This document shows, piece by piece, positions 18,006 to 27,598 of a stretch of 64,000 nt of DNA. Numbering within the stretch: the stretch's first letter is position 1; each line of letters starts with the position of its first letter. The position numbers and the translations under genes are program-made. The notes under the pieces were generated by a model. The model saw only the letters and a list, made by a program, of their open reading frames with translations, ran no database searches and was not told where the DNA came from. Origin of the DNA: Pseudolysobacter antarcticus (GTDB lineage Bacteria > Pseudomonadota > Gammaproteobacteria > Xanthomonadales > Rhodanobacteraceae); the NCBI RefSeq assembly GCF_004168365.1, contig NZ_CP035704.1, forward strand, positions 1,798,001 through 1,862,000, written 5' to 3'.

Positions 18006-19019
18006 ATGCAACCGATAGATTTTCGCAGCGACACGGTAACGCGACCGAGCGCGGAGATGCGCCGCATCATGGCCAGCGCCGAGGTCGGCGACGACGTATT
18101 TCACGACGATCCGAGCATCAATCATCTCGAGCATTACGCCGCCGAGTCGCTGGGTTTCGAGGCGGCGTTATTCGCGCCGAGCGGCACTCAGACCAATCTG
18201 ATTGCGTTACTCGTGCATTGCCAGCGCGGCGACGAATATCTGGTCGGGCAGGATGCGCACACCTACAAATACGAAGGCGGCGGCGCGGCTGTGCTCGGCA
18301 GCATCCAGCCGCAGCCTATCAGCAATCAGCCGGATGGTTCGATTGCGTTAAGTGATATTACTGCCGCGATCAAGCCCGACGATTTTCATTTCGCCCGCAC
18401 GCGTTTGCTCGCGCTGGAAAACACGATCGGTGGGAAAGTTTTGCCGCTGGAATATCTTGCCGCCGCGGAAAAACTCGCGCGCGATCGCGGTCTGGGCCTG
18501 CATCTCGATGGCGCGCGCTTGTTCAATGCGTCGGTGAAGCTTGGCATTGAGGCGCAGAAGATCACGCGCCATTTCGATTCGGTGTCGGTGTGCCTGTCGA
18601 AAGGACTTGGTGCGCCGGTCGGCTCGTTATTGCTTGGTTCGCGCGACTTTGTTCACGCCGGTCGCCGCTGGCGCAAGATGCTCGGTGGTGGCATGCGTCA
18701 GGCCGGAATTCTCGCCGCTGCCGGCGAATATGCGCTACGAAACAATGTGCAGCGCTTGGCCGAAGACCATGCCAATGCTGCAATACTCGCCAACGGCCTG
18801 GCGAAAGTTCCGGCGCTCAAAGTGACCCTGCCGCAGACCAATATCGTATTCGTCGATGTCGCCGCCGAACATGCGGAAAAATTCGCGAAACACCTCGCTA
18901 CCCAAAATATTCTCGTCACCGGCAGCACACGGCAACGCTGGGTCACGCATTTGGATGTGGATCGTGCGCAGGTCGGAACCGCGCTGCGAATTGCGCACGA
19001 ATATTTCGCCGGGAATTGA
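18006..19019 (+). CDS. ltaE: Low-specificity L-threonine aldolase
   Basis: 337 residues from ATG 18006 with GGAG about 8 nt upstream. A PLP fold-type-I enzyme splitting L-threonine or allo-threonine to glycine and acetaldehyde. The N-terminal FRSDTVTRPS and EVGDDVFHDDPS are diagnostic. HLDGARLFNA carries the PLP-binding Asp. The aldimine lysine is K199 in CLSKGLGAPVGS. It lies 80 nt after rluC in the same direction, followed by a strong hairpin. Confidence 0.94.
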   Translation: MQPIDFRSDTVTRPSAEMRRIMASAEVGDDVFHDDPSINHLEHYAAESLGFEAALFAPSGTQTNLIALLVHCQRGDEYLVGQDAHTYKYEGGGAAVLGSIQPQPISNQPDGSIALSDITAAIKPDDFHFARTRLLALENTIGGKVLPLEYLAAAEKLARDRGLGLHLDGARLFNASVKLGIEAQKITRHFDSVSVCLSKGLGAPVGSLLLGSRDFVHAGRRWRKMLGGGMRQAGILAAAGEYALRNNVQRLAEDHANAAILANGLAKVPALKVTLPQTNIVFVDVAAEHAEKFAKHLATQNILVTGSTRQRWVTHLDVDRAQVGTALRIAHEYFAGN

Positions 19020-19051
19020 ACGATTCGAGTTTTGCGTAGATTGCTTTCAGA

Positions 19052-19081
19052 CACGCGTGCGATCAAACGATCGCACGCGTG
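19052..19081. terminator. Perfect 13-bp stem-loop between convergent genes
   Basis: CACGCGTGCGATC, a 4-nt loop AAAC, then the exact complement. It sits between ltaE (+) and the tricorn-type protease gene (-), whose stops are 80 nt apart. It is symmetric and could end transcription from both sides. A clear U-run is missing on either side, so efficiency is uncertain. Confidence 0.55.
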
Positions 19082-19099
19082 ATTGATTTGCAGCGACGA

Positions 19100-22000
19100 T
19101 TACTTCGGCCGCATATCCGCCGGCGCCTTGATCGGATCGGCCTGATGCTTCGGCAAAATCATCGGATTGGCCTGCACCTTTTTCATGATTTCGGCGATGG
19201 CGCGATCGAGTTGCGGATCCTTGCCCTGAATCGTCGAGAGCACATCGTTGTCGACATCGATGTCCGGCGGTACGCCTTCGCCTTCGACGTGGTAGTTGCC
19301 GTCGAGGTCGGCAATCGCGACAAACTCCGGCACTTCGACTTGGCCGCCATCGATCACCGGGCCGTAATCGCTGATACCTACCGTGCCGCCCCAGGTGCGT
19401 TTGCCGATGGTCGGACCGAGTCCGGCTTTTTTGAACATGTAGGAAAAAATATCACCATCCGATGCGGTCGATTCGCTGATCAATGCCGCCATGTAGCCGT
19501 GGAACGCTTGCCCCGGATAGGTGCCGGTCACACTCGAATTGCGATCGAAATTGGTGCCGAGCACCTTGCGCGCGAGGCGTTCGATAATCATCGGCGAAAC
19601 ATTGCCACCGCCGTTATTGCGCACATCCACGACGAGGCCTTGCTTGGTGATCTGCGGATAGAACCACTTGATGAATTCGCGGATGCCATCACCGCCCATA
19701 TCCGGGATGTACAGGTAACCGAGCTTGCCGCCGCTTTGTTGCTCGACGTAACGACGATTGTGCTCGACCCACGCGTGATACTTCAGCGCGGTTTCGCTCG
19801 CGATCGGCTTGACCAGCACACTGCGCGCGCCTTCGACAGTCGGCTTGGCATTCACACGTAGTTCGACCGGTTGTCCGGGCGCAATCTGCAACAGCCGATA
19901 CGGGTTATCGTTGGCCATCAGCTCCTGACCGTTGATCGCGATGATGTAGTCGCCGACATGCACATTGATGCCGACTTCGGTCAGCGGCGAACGATATCGC
20001 TCCTCATCGTTTTCGCCCGGCATGATGCTCTTAATGCGATAACGACCGGCACTCTTGTCGAGCTCGAAGCGCGCACCGAGCAAGGCCACGTTCGGTTTTT
20101 TCGGCAGCTTCAAATCGCCGCCGCTGACATACGAATGCGAGTTGTTGAGTTCCGCCACCATCTGGCCGAGCAGGTAATTCAGATCGGAACGATCGCCGAC
20201 GTATTTGAGCTGTGGTTCGTATTTCGCGCGCAACGCTTTCCAGTCGTAGCCATTCATGTTCGGCACGTAGAAATAATCGCGATACCGGCGCCAGACTTCG
20301 CGGAAAATCTCGGCGAATTCCTGCTGCGGATCGCGTGTCATCGTCAGGCCGGAGAGGTTGATGCCTTTCGCATCCTTGCCATCGCCGCCGATGTCATAGA
20401 CTTTGTAGGTCTTGTCGCTTTCGACCAAGAGCTTTTCACCGTCCTCGGAAAATGCAGCATTTTCCACATTTTCAACCAGCGTCTTGTCCTTGCGATCTTT
20501 CAGATTAAAGACATGCATCTGCGGTTTGAAGCGACCGTCGCGACCGTAATAAAAACCGTCATTGATCGAATAGACGATGGCTTTTTTCGTCACTATGAGT
20601 GACTGGATATTGTCGGCGTCGATCGGCGCGCGCGTCAGCCGTGATGCCAGGCCGTCGAAATCGATGCGCTCGTTGACGGCTTTTTCATCCTTGGATTTTT
20701 TCTCGTCCTTGGACTTTTCTTTTTCCTTGTCCTTGCTGTTTTCGTCGCTGTCTTCGTGCGTCTTAGCCTCGTCGTTCTGTACCGGGAACGGACTCGGCCC
20801 GTCTTTCTGCAAGGTGAGGGCGTAGATGCCGACACTGCGATTCGCGGCGTAGTTGAATTCCACCGTACTGATTTGCGGTGCCCATTCGCGCGCGCCGAGG
20901 AAATACAAAAACTTGCCGTCCGGCGAGAATGCGGGAGTGGTTTCGCCAAACATCGGATCGGTAACATGCGTGCTTTTACCGCTGCCTGCGCTCCAGATAA
21001 AAATCGATGGCTGCTGGTTCTCCCCAAACAGTGCATACGCCAGATAACCGCCTTTGACCGACCATGCGTAATCGCGTTGCAGTTGCAGCGGATCATGCGC
21101 GATCTCGTCGGTCTTGCCGGTTGCGACATCGACCACCAGCAAACGATTGGCGCTGTCGCTGAACGCGATATGCTTGCCGTCTGGCGAGAAACGCGGGACG
21201 TATAAACGGCCATACACTTCGTGCGTGAGTTGTTTTGGTACACCGTTGCCATCGGCGTCGCGGATCCAGATCGCCTCGTCGCCGCTCGCATCCGAAACGT
21301 AGCCGATGCGTTGACCATCCGACGACCAGACCGCTTCGCGCTCGTGCGCATCCGAGCTGTGCGTGAGATTGCGTGTGATGCCTTTTTCCACCGGCACGCT
21401 GAACAGATCGCCGCGTGCGACGAACAAAGTGCGCTCGCCATGCGGGCTCAGCGCGAACTGTTCAACATGATCGGCGACCGCGATATGTTCAGCGCGCGTC
21501 GGCACGCCATCGGTCGGCACCTGGATGCTGATGGCGCGATCCTGATTCGTGTTCGTGTCGTATACACGCAGCTCGCCGCCTAGCTCGTAGACGATATGGC
21601 CGTTGCGATCACCGCTGGCCCAGCGCATATCAAAGTTGCGATGTTTGGTCAGCTGCGTGGTCTGGCTGCTGGCGATGTCGTAGCGAAACAAGTTGAGTAC
21701 ATCGTCGCGATCCGAGACGAAATAAATCGCGTTGCCGATCCAGATCGGATCGCGATCGGTGCGCGGATTGTTGGTAATGTTGCGGCCCTGTTGCGTGGCC
21801 ATGTCGAAAATGTACAAATCCTGCGCCCAGCCGCCCTGGTAACGATCCCACGTGCGGAAATCGCGGAACAACGGCGAGTACACCAGCTGTTTTCCGTCCG
21901 GTGAATATTTGCCGACACCAGCGATCGGCATCGGTAGCGCATCCGGCATACCGCCGTTCTTGTCGACCGTGAAAAGCCGCGGTTGGCTGAGCTCAAAACC

Positions 22001-22420
22001 CTCGATGTAGGAACGAAACAGGATGCGACCGCCGTCGGGCGCCCAGCCATAAACCTGGTTGTCGAAACCCCAGCGTTGTGGCAGCGGGCCGAGCGCCGGG
22101 TAATACGTGAGCTGCGTCGGCACGCCGCCGTTGACCGGCATCACATACACCTGATCTTCGCCGCTGTAATCGCCGGTGAACGCGATCTGATTGCAGTCCG
22201 GCGAAAACTTCGCCGACTCCTGCAATCCCGGCCCGGCGGTGAGTCGAATCGCGGTACCGCCTTGTGCAGAAACCGTCCACAAGTCGCCGCCGTAGGTAAA
22301 CACGATTCGGTCGTTGCAGATATCCGGGAAGCGCAGCAACTTGGTTTGCGCGGCGGTGAGCGGTGCGGCGGCGCAAAAAGCAAGCGCAAAAACAAGACGA
22401 AGCGAGCGGGGCAGTGTCAT
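19100..22420 (-). CDS. Exported tricorn-type protease (beta-propellers, PDZ, S41 peptidase)
   Basis: 1106 residues from the ATG at 22420, which begins a Sec signal peptide ending near LTAAQ; a longer frame runs on upstream without conserved sequence. The N-terminal 650 residues form WD40/TolB-like propeller repeats (many FSPDGK...YF units). A Lys/Glu/Asp-rich linker follows (about 655-700). Then come tricorn C-domains, a PDZ domain (GDYIIAINGQEL) and an S41 core with ELNNSHSYVSGG and SESTASDGDIF, S987 being the likely nucleophile. Archaeal tricorn degrades peptides from the proteasome. The exported version presumably acts on periplasmic or extracellular peptides. Confidence 0.88.
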   Translation of the reverse strand: MTLPRSLRLVFALAFCAAAPLTAAQTKLLRFPDICNDRIVFTYGGDLWTVSAQGGTAIRLTAGPGLQESAKFSPDCNQIAFTGDYSGEDQVYVMPVNGGVPTQLTYYPALGPLPQRWGFDNQVYGWAPDGGRILFRSYIEGFELSQPRLFTVDKNGGMPDALPMPIAGVGKYSPDGKQLVYSPLFRDFRTWDRYQGGWAQDLYIFDMATQQGRNITNNPRTDRDPIWIGNAIYFVSDRDDVLNLFRYDIASSQTTQLTKHRNFDMRWASGDRNGHIVYELGGELRVYDTNTNQDRAISIQVPTDGVPTRAEHIAVADHVEQFALSPHGERTLFVARGDLFSVPVEKGITRNLTHSSDAHEREAVWSSDGQRIGYVSDASGDEAIWIRDADGNGVPKQLTHEVYGRLYVPRFSPDGKHIAFSDSANRLLVVDVATGKTDEIAHDPLQLQRDYAWSVKGGYLAYALFGENQQPSIFIWSAGSGKSTHVTDPMFGETTPAFSPDGKFLYFLGAREWAPQISTVEFNYAANRSVGIYALTLQKDGPSPFPVQNDEAKTHEDSDENSKDKEKEKSKDEKKSKDEKAVNERIDFDGLASRLTRAPIDADNIQSLIVTKKAIVYSINDGFYYGRDGRFKPQMHVFNLKDRKDKTLVENVENAAFSEDGEKLLVESDKTYKVYDIGGDGKDAKGINLSGLTMTRDPQQEFAEIFREVWRRYRDYFYVPNMNGYDWKALRAKYEPQLKYVGDRSDLNYLLGQMVAELNNSHSYVSGGDLKLPKKPNVALLGARFELDKSAGRYRIKSIMPGENDEERYRSPLTEVGINVHVGDYIIAINGQELMANDNPYRLLQIAPGQPVELRVNAKPTVEGARSVLVKPIASETALKYHAWVEHNRRYVEQQSGGKLGYLYIPDMGGDGIREFIKWFYPQITKQGLVVDVRNNGGGNVSPMIIERLARKVLGTNFDRNSSVTGTYPGQAFHGYMAALISESTASDGDIFSYMFKKAGLGPTIGKRTWGGTVGISDYGPVIDGGQVEVPEFVAIADLDGNYHVEGEGVPPDIDVDNDVLSTIQGKDPQLDRAIAEIMKKVQANPMILPKHQADPIKAPADMRPK

Positions 22421-22587
22421 CGGTTTTCTCGGAGTTACGGCGAGTGTGCTCGCCCCACTGTACGCCGTGATGCATCGGTACAGCAGGGACGAAAGCCATG
22501 GTGTGGTGGCAGGTAGATGCAACGCAGCGTGGAATGGTTGCGTGCGAGTGCAGCCATCATTCTGAGTAGCGGCAATGATGGCGTTTT

Positions 22588-22646
22588 CGATCACATGAGT
22601 TAATGGCGCGAGATTCGGTACCAATCGCTCGATCGCATAGTTATGC
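22588..22646 (-). repeat. Degenerate integron attC site (cassette 2)
   Basis: On the minus strand the element starts with GCATAAC, which contains the TAA stop of the preceding cassette gene. It ends ATTAACTCATGTGATCG, a decayed form of the classical attC end (TTAACTCAAGCGTTAG). The span is 59 bp. The right-hand core GTGATCG would be expected to come from the target site if this is the last cassette of the array. The match is weaker than for the site at 22968-23053. Confidence 0.5.
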
Positions 22647-22955
22647 CATCCGCGCCACCAGAGGAACAAAGCGATAGTACAGCCAGATGAAGGGTATGCA
22701 ACAAAGAAAGCCGCCGAATACGAAAGCTGGAACGAACCACCCAAATGGAATGATGTCGCTGCATGCGATGACAAAAAACATTCCACCGAGTGGAGCGACC
22801 GAACTTAGCAATAACATGGGCAATGCCCAAAGCCATGAAGCGCTGACTGGTTGACCGCAAGAGCGGCAAAACTTTTTTTGGGCAGGGCCAAGGGATGTCT
22901 TGGCCCAAAACCCGAGGCATCGCTTACCACAGTGCGGGCAAAGAAGCGGATCCAT
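22641..22955 (-). CDS. Small zinc-ribbon membrane protein in integron cassette 2
   Basis: 104 residues. Two CxxC pairs (CPHCGKRC and CRSCGQP) make an N-terminal zinc ribbon (residues 6-34). Two hydrophobic stretches follow (about 42-63 and 70-95), so it is probably an inner-membrane protein. The ATG lies 13 nt after the attC end of the preceding cassette and no Shine-Dalgarno is evident, as in many cassettes. Base composition is less GC-rich than its neighbours. Function unknown. Confidence 0.65.
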   Translation of the reverse strand: MDPLLCPHCGKRCLGFWAKTSLGPAQKKFCRSCGQPVSASWLWALPMLLLSSVAPLGGMFFVIACSDIIPFGWFVPAFVFGGFLCCIPFIWLYYRFVPLVARMA

Positions 22956-22967
22956 ACTTTTATGACG

Positions 22968-23053
22968 GCCTAACGCTTGAGATAGCCGGCTGCTACCGCG
23001 ATGAGATTCAATTTGCTACTACGACCGTAATAGTCCGCTTGAGCGAGTTAGGC
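22968..23053 (-). repeat. Integron attC site (cassette 1)
   Basis: Read on the minus strand: GCCTAAC (R''), spacer TCGCT, CAAGCGGAC (L''), an imperfectly palindromic middle, CCGGCT (L'), ATCTCAAGC, and GTTAGGC (R'). R'' and R' are exact complements, and the CTCAAGCGTTAGGC end is the classical attC terminus. Length 86 bp. The TAA of the upstream cassette ORF is inside R''. Confidence 0.82.
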
Positions 23054-23494
23054 CTGCAGTGCTTCATGCTTGAAGGAAAAATCATTGAAGACGAGCCTAA
23101 ACGTTGCAGACGATACGAACAGCATTCGAAGCTCGATACCCTCGGGAACTACCTCCCATTCCCAATAACCCAAGTCTCCCAATTCTGTATCGAAATAGTC
23201 CGCCTGCGGATAGCACTGTTCAAATAGCACGACGTTGGAGAAGGTGAGGCGGTAGCAAGTTTTCTTTTCAAACGCGGTGTCCCAGCCATGAAACGTTAGT
23301 CTCGCTTCTCTTTTCTGAAAGTCATTGACGATCAGTTTGACCTCGGAGTCATGCAAGGTGTGATTTGCGTTGAAATCCAGCGCTGCTTTGGGTAGACGAT
23401 CTTTTACGGAGTCGATGTAGCGTTGATACTTTTCGAAGACTCCATCCGCTCCTTCGCATCCGCTACCCCACCATTCAGATGTGAAATACTTCAT
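23048..23494 (-). CDS. Hypothetical protein in integron cassette 1
   Basis: 148 residues, aromatic-rich (starts MKYFTSEWWGSGC), predicted soluble, with no catalytic motif I recognise. The start resembles DUF4085-type proteins, but that is a weak impression. The ATG is 11 nt after the ppsA stop and attC-like junction, and its own stop TAA forms part of the attC core. Codon use and base composition are less GC-rich than ppsA. Such cassette genes are usually of unknown function. Confidence 0.65.
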   Translation of the reverse strand: MKYFTSEWWGSGCEGADGVFEKYQRYIDSVKDRLPKAALDFNANHTLHDSEVKLIVNDFQKREARLTFHGWDTAFEKKTCYRLTFSNVVLFEQCYPQADYFDTELGDLGYWEWEVVPEGIELRMLFVSSATFRLVFNDFSFKHEALQA

Positions 23495-23503
23495 CTTGCG
23501 GGC

Positions 23504-25897
23504 CTAGCTAGATTTATGCTTGCGCTGCGCCAATCGCAGCCAAGTATCGACCACCGTATCCGGATTCAACGACACCGATTCGATCCCTTGATCCATCAGC
23601 CAGTCGGCGAGGTCGGGATGATCGCTCGGACCCTGGCCGCAGATGCCGATGTATTTGCCTTTGGCGCGCGCGGCCTTGATCGCCATGCTCAGCAGCATCT
23701 TGACCGCGTCGTTGCGCTCGTCGAAAAGATGCGCGACCACGGCGGAATCGCGATCGAGGCCGAGCGTGAGCTGGGTCAGATCGTTCGAGCCGATTGAGAA
23801 ACCGTCGAAAATTTCGAGGAACTGATCGGCCAGCAGTGCGTTCGACGGCAGCTCGCACATCATGATGAGCTTCAGTCCGTTTTCGCCACGCACGAGACCG
23901 TTTTCAGCGAGCACTTCGATGACTTTTTTCGCCTCATCGACGGTGCGCACGAACGGAATCATGACCCACGCATTGGTCAGCCCCATTTCGTCGCGGACTT
24001 TTTTCATCGCGCGACATTCGAGCGCAAAACAATCCTTGAAACTCGGATCGACATAACGCGAGGCGCCGCGGAAACCGATCATCGGATTTTCCTCGTGCGG
24101 TTCGTATTGTTTGCCACCGAGCAGATTCGCGTATTCGTTCGATTTGAAATCCGACAGGCGCACGATCACCGGATGCGGCGCGAACGCGGCGGTCAATGTG
24201 GCGATACCTTCGGCCAGGCGATCGACATAAAAGCTCACGGGATCGGCGTAACCGACAATTGCATCGTCGATCTGTTTTTTCAGCTCGGGCGATTGTTTGG
24301 CGTATTCGATTAGCGCTTTCGGATGCACGCCGATCTGCCGCGCGATCACGAATTCAAGCCGCGCCAGGCCGATGCCGGCGTGCGGCAATTGCGCGAAATC
24401 GAACGCACGTTCGGGGTTGCCGACATTCATCATGATCTTGAGCGGCGCCGGCGGCATGTGTTCGAGATCGGCTTCGATACGCTCGAACTTGAGCAAGCCC
24501 GAGTAGATGAATCCGGTATCGCCTTCGGCACAGGATACGGTGACTTCATCACCGTCCTTGATCGCATCGGTGGCATCGCCACAGCCGACCACGGCCGGCA
24601 CGCCGAGCTCGCGCGCGATGATCGCGGCGTGACACGTGCGGCCACCGCGATTGGTGACGATGGCCGAGGCGCGTTTCATGATCGGCTCCCAATCGGGATC
24701 GGTCATGTCGGCGATCAGCACGTCGCCGGGCTTGAGGCGATCCATCTCGCTGATCGAACGAATCACGCGTGCGACACCCGCGCCGATCTTCTGCCCGATC
24801 GAGCGGCCCTCGATCAATACCTTGCCGCGTTCGAGAAGATTGAAGCGCTCCAGCGTGGTCGTGCGCAGGCGCGATTTCACCGTCTCCGGGCGTGCTTGCA
24901 CGATATAAAGTTTGCCGGTGTTGCCATCCTTGGCCCACTCGATATCCATCGGGCGGCCGTAATGGTCCTCGATCACCAGTGCCTGCTTCGCGAGCTCCTG
25001 CACATCGGCATCGTTGATCGAAAACTGGCGGCGCAGATTAGTCGGCACATCTTCAGTGCGCACGCGCTCGCCGGCTTTGTCCGAATACACCATGCGGATT
25101 TGCTTCGAGCCGATTTGGCGGCGCAGGATCGCCGGTTTTCCGGCTTTCAAGGTCGGTTTGTAGACGTAAAATTCGTCGGGATTGACCGCGCCTTGCACCA
25201 CGGTTTCACCGAGGCCATAACTCGACGTGATGAACACGACATCGCGGAATCCGGACTCGGTATCCAGCGTAAACAACACGCCCGATGCGCCGATATCCGA
25301 GCGCACCATAAGCTGAATTCCGGCCGACAAAAACACGTCTTCGTGTTTGTAACCGTGATGCACTCTATAGGCGATGGCGCGATCGTTGTACAGCGACGCG
25401 AACACCTCTTTCACTTTGTGGATGACGTCGTCTTCGCCAGTCACATTGAGGAAGGTTTCCTGCTGACCGGCGAACGATGCGTCCGGCAAATCTTCCGCAG
25501 TGGCAGACGAGCGCACCGCGACCGCGACTTCGCCGCCCGCATCGGCGCACATTTTTTTGTAGGCAGCACGAATAGCTGCATCGAGCGCCGGTTGCAGCGG
25601 ATTGTCGATCAGCCATTGACGAATTTCGGTGCCGGCTTTCGTCAGCTCGCTGACGTGATCGACGTTGAGTGTGGACAGCCGTTGCTGGATGCGATCGGCC
25701 AATCCTTCATATTCGATGAAGTCCTTGAACGCTTGCGCGGTGGTCGCAAAACCACCCGGCACCGATACGCCGAGTTGCGCGAGATTGCCGATCATTTCGC
25801 CGAGCGAAGAATTCTTGCCGCCCACCTGCGCAAGATCGTCAAGCCGCAGTTTGTCCAGCCAAAGCACCAAGTCGCTCAAGGGAAATCTCCGAATCAT
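23504..25897 (-). CDS. ppsA: Phosphoenolpyruvate synthase
   Basis: 797 residues from ATG 25897; a TTG six codons later with GGAGA upstream is an alternative. It converts pyruvate, ATP and water to PEP, AMP and phosphate in gluconeogenesis. The ATP-grasp N-domain starts with [12 protein letters not shown], the phosphohistidine is H423 in [15 protein letters not shown], and the C-terminal PEP-binding barrel has [16 protein letters not shown] and [11 protein letters not shown]. The last codons (HKSS then TAG) are at a cassette junction; the stop is part of GCTAGGC. It is divergent from its regulator gene ppsR. Confidence 0.96.
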   Translation of the reverse strand: MIRRFPLSDLVLWLDKLRLDDLAQVGGKNSSLGEMIGNLAQLGVSVPGGFATTAQAFKDFIEYEGLADRIQQRLSTLNVDHVSELTKAGTEIRQWLIDNPLQPALDAAIRAAYKKMCADAGGEVAVAVRSSATAEDLPDASFAGQQETFLNVTGEDDVIHKVKEVFASLYNDRAIAYRVHHGYKHEDVFLSAGIQLMVRSDIGASGVLFTLDTESGFRDVVFITSSYGLGETVVQGAVNPDEFYVYKPTLKAGKPAILRRQIGSKQIRMVYSDKAGERVRTEDVPTNLRRQFSINDADVQELAKQALVIEDHYGRPMDIEWAKDGNTGKLYIVQARPETVKSRLRTTTLERFNLLERGKVLIEGRSIGQKIGAGVARVIRSISEMDRLKPGDVLIADMTDPDWEPIMKRASAIVTNRGGRTCHAAIIARELGVPAVVGCGDATDAIKDGDEVTVSCAEGDTGFIYSGLLKFERIEADLEHMPPAPLKIMMNVGNPERAFDFAQLPHAGIGLARLEFVIARQIGVHPKALIEYAKQSPELKKQIDDAIVGYADPVSFYVDRLAEGIATLTAAFAPHPVIVRLSDFKSNEYANLLGGKQYEPHEENPMIGFRGASRYVDPSFKDCFALECRAMKKVRDEMGLTNAWVMIPFVRTVDEAKKVIEVLAENGLVRGENGLKLIMMCELPSNALLADQFLEIFDGFSIGSNDLTQLTLGLDRDSAVVAHLFDERNDAVKMLLSMAIKAARAKGKYIGICGQGPSDHPDLADWLMDQGIESVSLNPDTVVDTWLRLAQRKHKSS

Positions 25898-26054
25898 GGG
25901 AAAAAAAGTGTGTGGTCCGGTCCGCGCGCACGAACGAACCCAAGAAAATGCAATTTTCGGTGTTTAGACGCGATGAAACAAGCATGCGCCGACCATCTGC
26001 GGCAGATTTACACGGATCGCGTAGACTGCGGCATTTTACGCTATCGGAATCGTC

Positions 26055-26870
26055 ATGCGTCGAACCATCTTTTATATCTCCGACGGCACCGGTATCACCG
26101 CCGAGACGATCGGCCACAGCGTGCTCACGCAATTCGACGACGTGCAGTTCGACACGTACCGCATTCCGTTCGTTGACAGCGCCGAACATGCGGAAGCGGC
26201 GGTGTTGCGCATCAAGACTTTGTACGCGCAGACCGGCGCGCGCCCGATCGTGGTGAATACCGTGATCGATCCGGCGCTCAGCGAGATTCTCGCCAGCAGC
26301 GGTGCGTTGATGATGGATGTGTTCGCGCCGTTCATCGAGCCGCTCGAAAACGAGCTTGGCGTGAAACGCAAACTCAGCATCGGCAAGGCTCACGGCCTCG
26401 TCAATTTCGCCGAATACGAGGCACGCATCAACGCCACCAACTACGCACTGACGCACGACGATGGCGCCAATTTCAACTACGCCGATGCTGATGTGATTCT
26501 GGTCGGTGTATCGCGCTCCGGCAAGACGCCGACCTGTTTGTACATGGCGCTGCATTTCGGCGTGAAGGCGGCGAATTATCCGCTGACCGACGAGGATCTG
26601 GAAAAACTCGAACTGCCGAAACGACTCGTGCCGTATCGCGCGCGGCTGTACGGCTTGAGTATCGATGCCAATCGACTCGCGCAAGTACGCGAAGCGCGCA
26701 AGCCGAACAGCCGATACGCGACGCTTGCGCAATGCCGCTGGGAACTCGATCAGGCCGACCGATTATTGCGCCGAGAGAATATTCCGTGGCTGAATACCAC
26801 GCATACCTCGATCGAGGAAATCGGCAGCAAGATCTTGTCGAGTCTGGGCATCGACAAGCAGATGTATTAA
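26055..26870 (+). CDS. ppsR: PEP synthase regulatory protein (kinase/pyrophosphorylase, DUF299)
   Basis: 271 residues. It inactivates PpsA by ADP-dependent phosphorylation of a Thr next to the catalytic His and reverses this with phosphate. The start FYISDGTGITAETIGHS and the P-loop GVSRSGKTP (about residues 153-161) are diagnostic. Divergent from ppsA across 157 bp, the usual arrangement. Confidence 0.95.
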   Translation: MRRTIFYISDGTGITAETIGHSVLTQFDDVQFDTYRIPFVDSAEHAEAAVLRIKTLYAQTGARPIVVNTVIDPALSEILASSGALMMDVFAPFIEPLENELGVKRKLSIGKAHGLVNFAEYEARINATNYALTHDDGANFNYADADVILVGVSRSGKTPTCLYMALHFGVKAANYPLTDEDLEKLELPKRLVPYRARLYGLSIDANRLAQVREARKPNSRYATLAQCRWELDQADRLLRRENIPWLNTTHTSIEEIGSKILSSLGIDKQMY

Positions 26871-26912
26871 CCCGGCAACGGACGCCGCTGTTGCTGGATA
26901 ATGGTTGCAATA

Positions 26913-26948
26913 TACCCAAAATGGGTACTACCATGCCCAAAATGGGTA
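26913..26948. promoter_or_regulatory. Twin palindromes, candidate operator of the MNT/HEPN pair
   Basis: Two inverted repeats, TACCCA-AAA-TGGGTA (26913-26927, perfect) and TGCCCA-AAA-TGGGTA (26934-26948, one arm mismatch), spaced 21 bp centre to centre, about two helical turns. They lie immediately before or within the first codons of the winged-helix nucleotidyltransferase gene, as expected for autorepression. No such repeat is seen elsewhere nearby. TATAAA at 26947-26952 could be part of a -10 region. Confidence 0.55.
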
Positions 26949-27598
26949 TAAAGAATAGGAGCGTCAAACGTAAGGTTGTGTCCACACACGCGCCTGCTCC
27001 CACGCAACCGGGCATGGGGCTGGCTGATGCGCTGTTTTCGGCGACGCAGCAACGTGTGCTGGCCTTGCTGTTCGGTCAATCGCAGCGCAGTTTCTTCGCG
27101 ACAGAACTCATAGAGTTGATTGGCGCTGGCTCGGGCGCGGTACAACGTGAGCTTCGGCGTCTAGCCGATAGCGGGCTGGCTACGGTAACCAGGCTGGGCA
27201 ATCAGAAGCACTACCAAGCCAATCCAGACTCCCCGGTTTTTGCCGAACTGCGCAGCCTCATACAAAAAACCGTAGGGCTGGTTGACCCTTTGCGTGCGGC
27301 TTTAACGCCATTGCAGAATCACATCGTCATGGCGCTGGTGTATGGTTCCGTCGCAAAAAATAGCGCACATGCCGGTAGTGATATCGATGTGTTGATCGTC
27401 GCCGATGAGCTTGCGCTGGAAGACGTTTACGCAGCGCTGGCCTCGGCTGAAAAACTGTTGAGCCGAGTAATCCATCCCACCTTGTATACACGAGCTGAAT
27501 TTAATAAAAGACGTAAACAGGGGAATGCTTTTTTGACGAAAATGCTGGCAGGGCAACACATACTTTTGATCGGAAGTGAAACTGATGTCACCGGCTGA
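26942..27598 (+). CDS. Winged-helix plus MNT-type nucleotidyltransferase protein
   Basis: Start uncertain: in-frame ATGs at 26921, 26933 and 26942 lie in the palindromes, and ATG 27014 (MGLADALFSATQQRV) starts exactly at the conserved region but lacks a ribosome binding site. An N-terminal winged helix (LFSATQQRVLALLFG to TRLGNQKHYQAN) is followed by a minimal nucleotidyltransferase domain with YGSVAKNSAHAGSDIDVLIV, the GSx(n)DxD signature. The next gene encodes a HEPN-like protein, so this is probably the MNT partner of a two-gene MNT/HEPN module, here fused to a DNA-binding domain. Confidence 0.75.
   Translation: MGIKNRSVKRKVVSTHAPAPTQPGMGLADALFSATQQRVLALLFGQSQRSFFATELIELIGAGSGAVQRELRRLADSGLATVTRLGNQKHYQANPDSPVFAELRSLIQKTVGLVDPLRAALTPLQNHIVMALVYGSVAKNSAHAGSDIDVLIVADELALEDVYAALASAEKLLSRVIHPTLYTRAEFNKRRKQGNAFLTKMLAGQHILLIGSETDVTG

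Larger units (their letters stand above)
22594..23508 (-). mobile_element. Two-cassette integron array without integrase
   Basis: Two short same-strand ORFs are each followed by an attC-like site. Both stop codons lie inside the attC left core, both 5' leaders are only 11-15 nt, and the 5' junction resembles an attC core (GCTAGGC at 23502-23508). No intI gene is in the window. Xanthomonads carry chromosomal integrons and scattered attC cassettes, so this fits a small cluster of attC sites lacking an integrase inserted between ppsA and the tricorn protease gene. Confidence 0.7.

Noticed and set aside
24323..26176. 617-codon rightward open frame over ppsA
   Set aside because: It is the antisense shadow of ppsA in GC-rich DNA; the translation is His/Arg-rich with no recognisable domain, while ppsA is full length and highly conserved.
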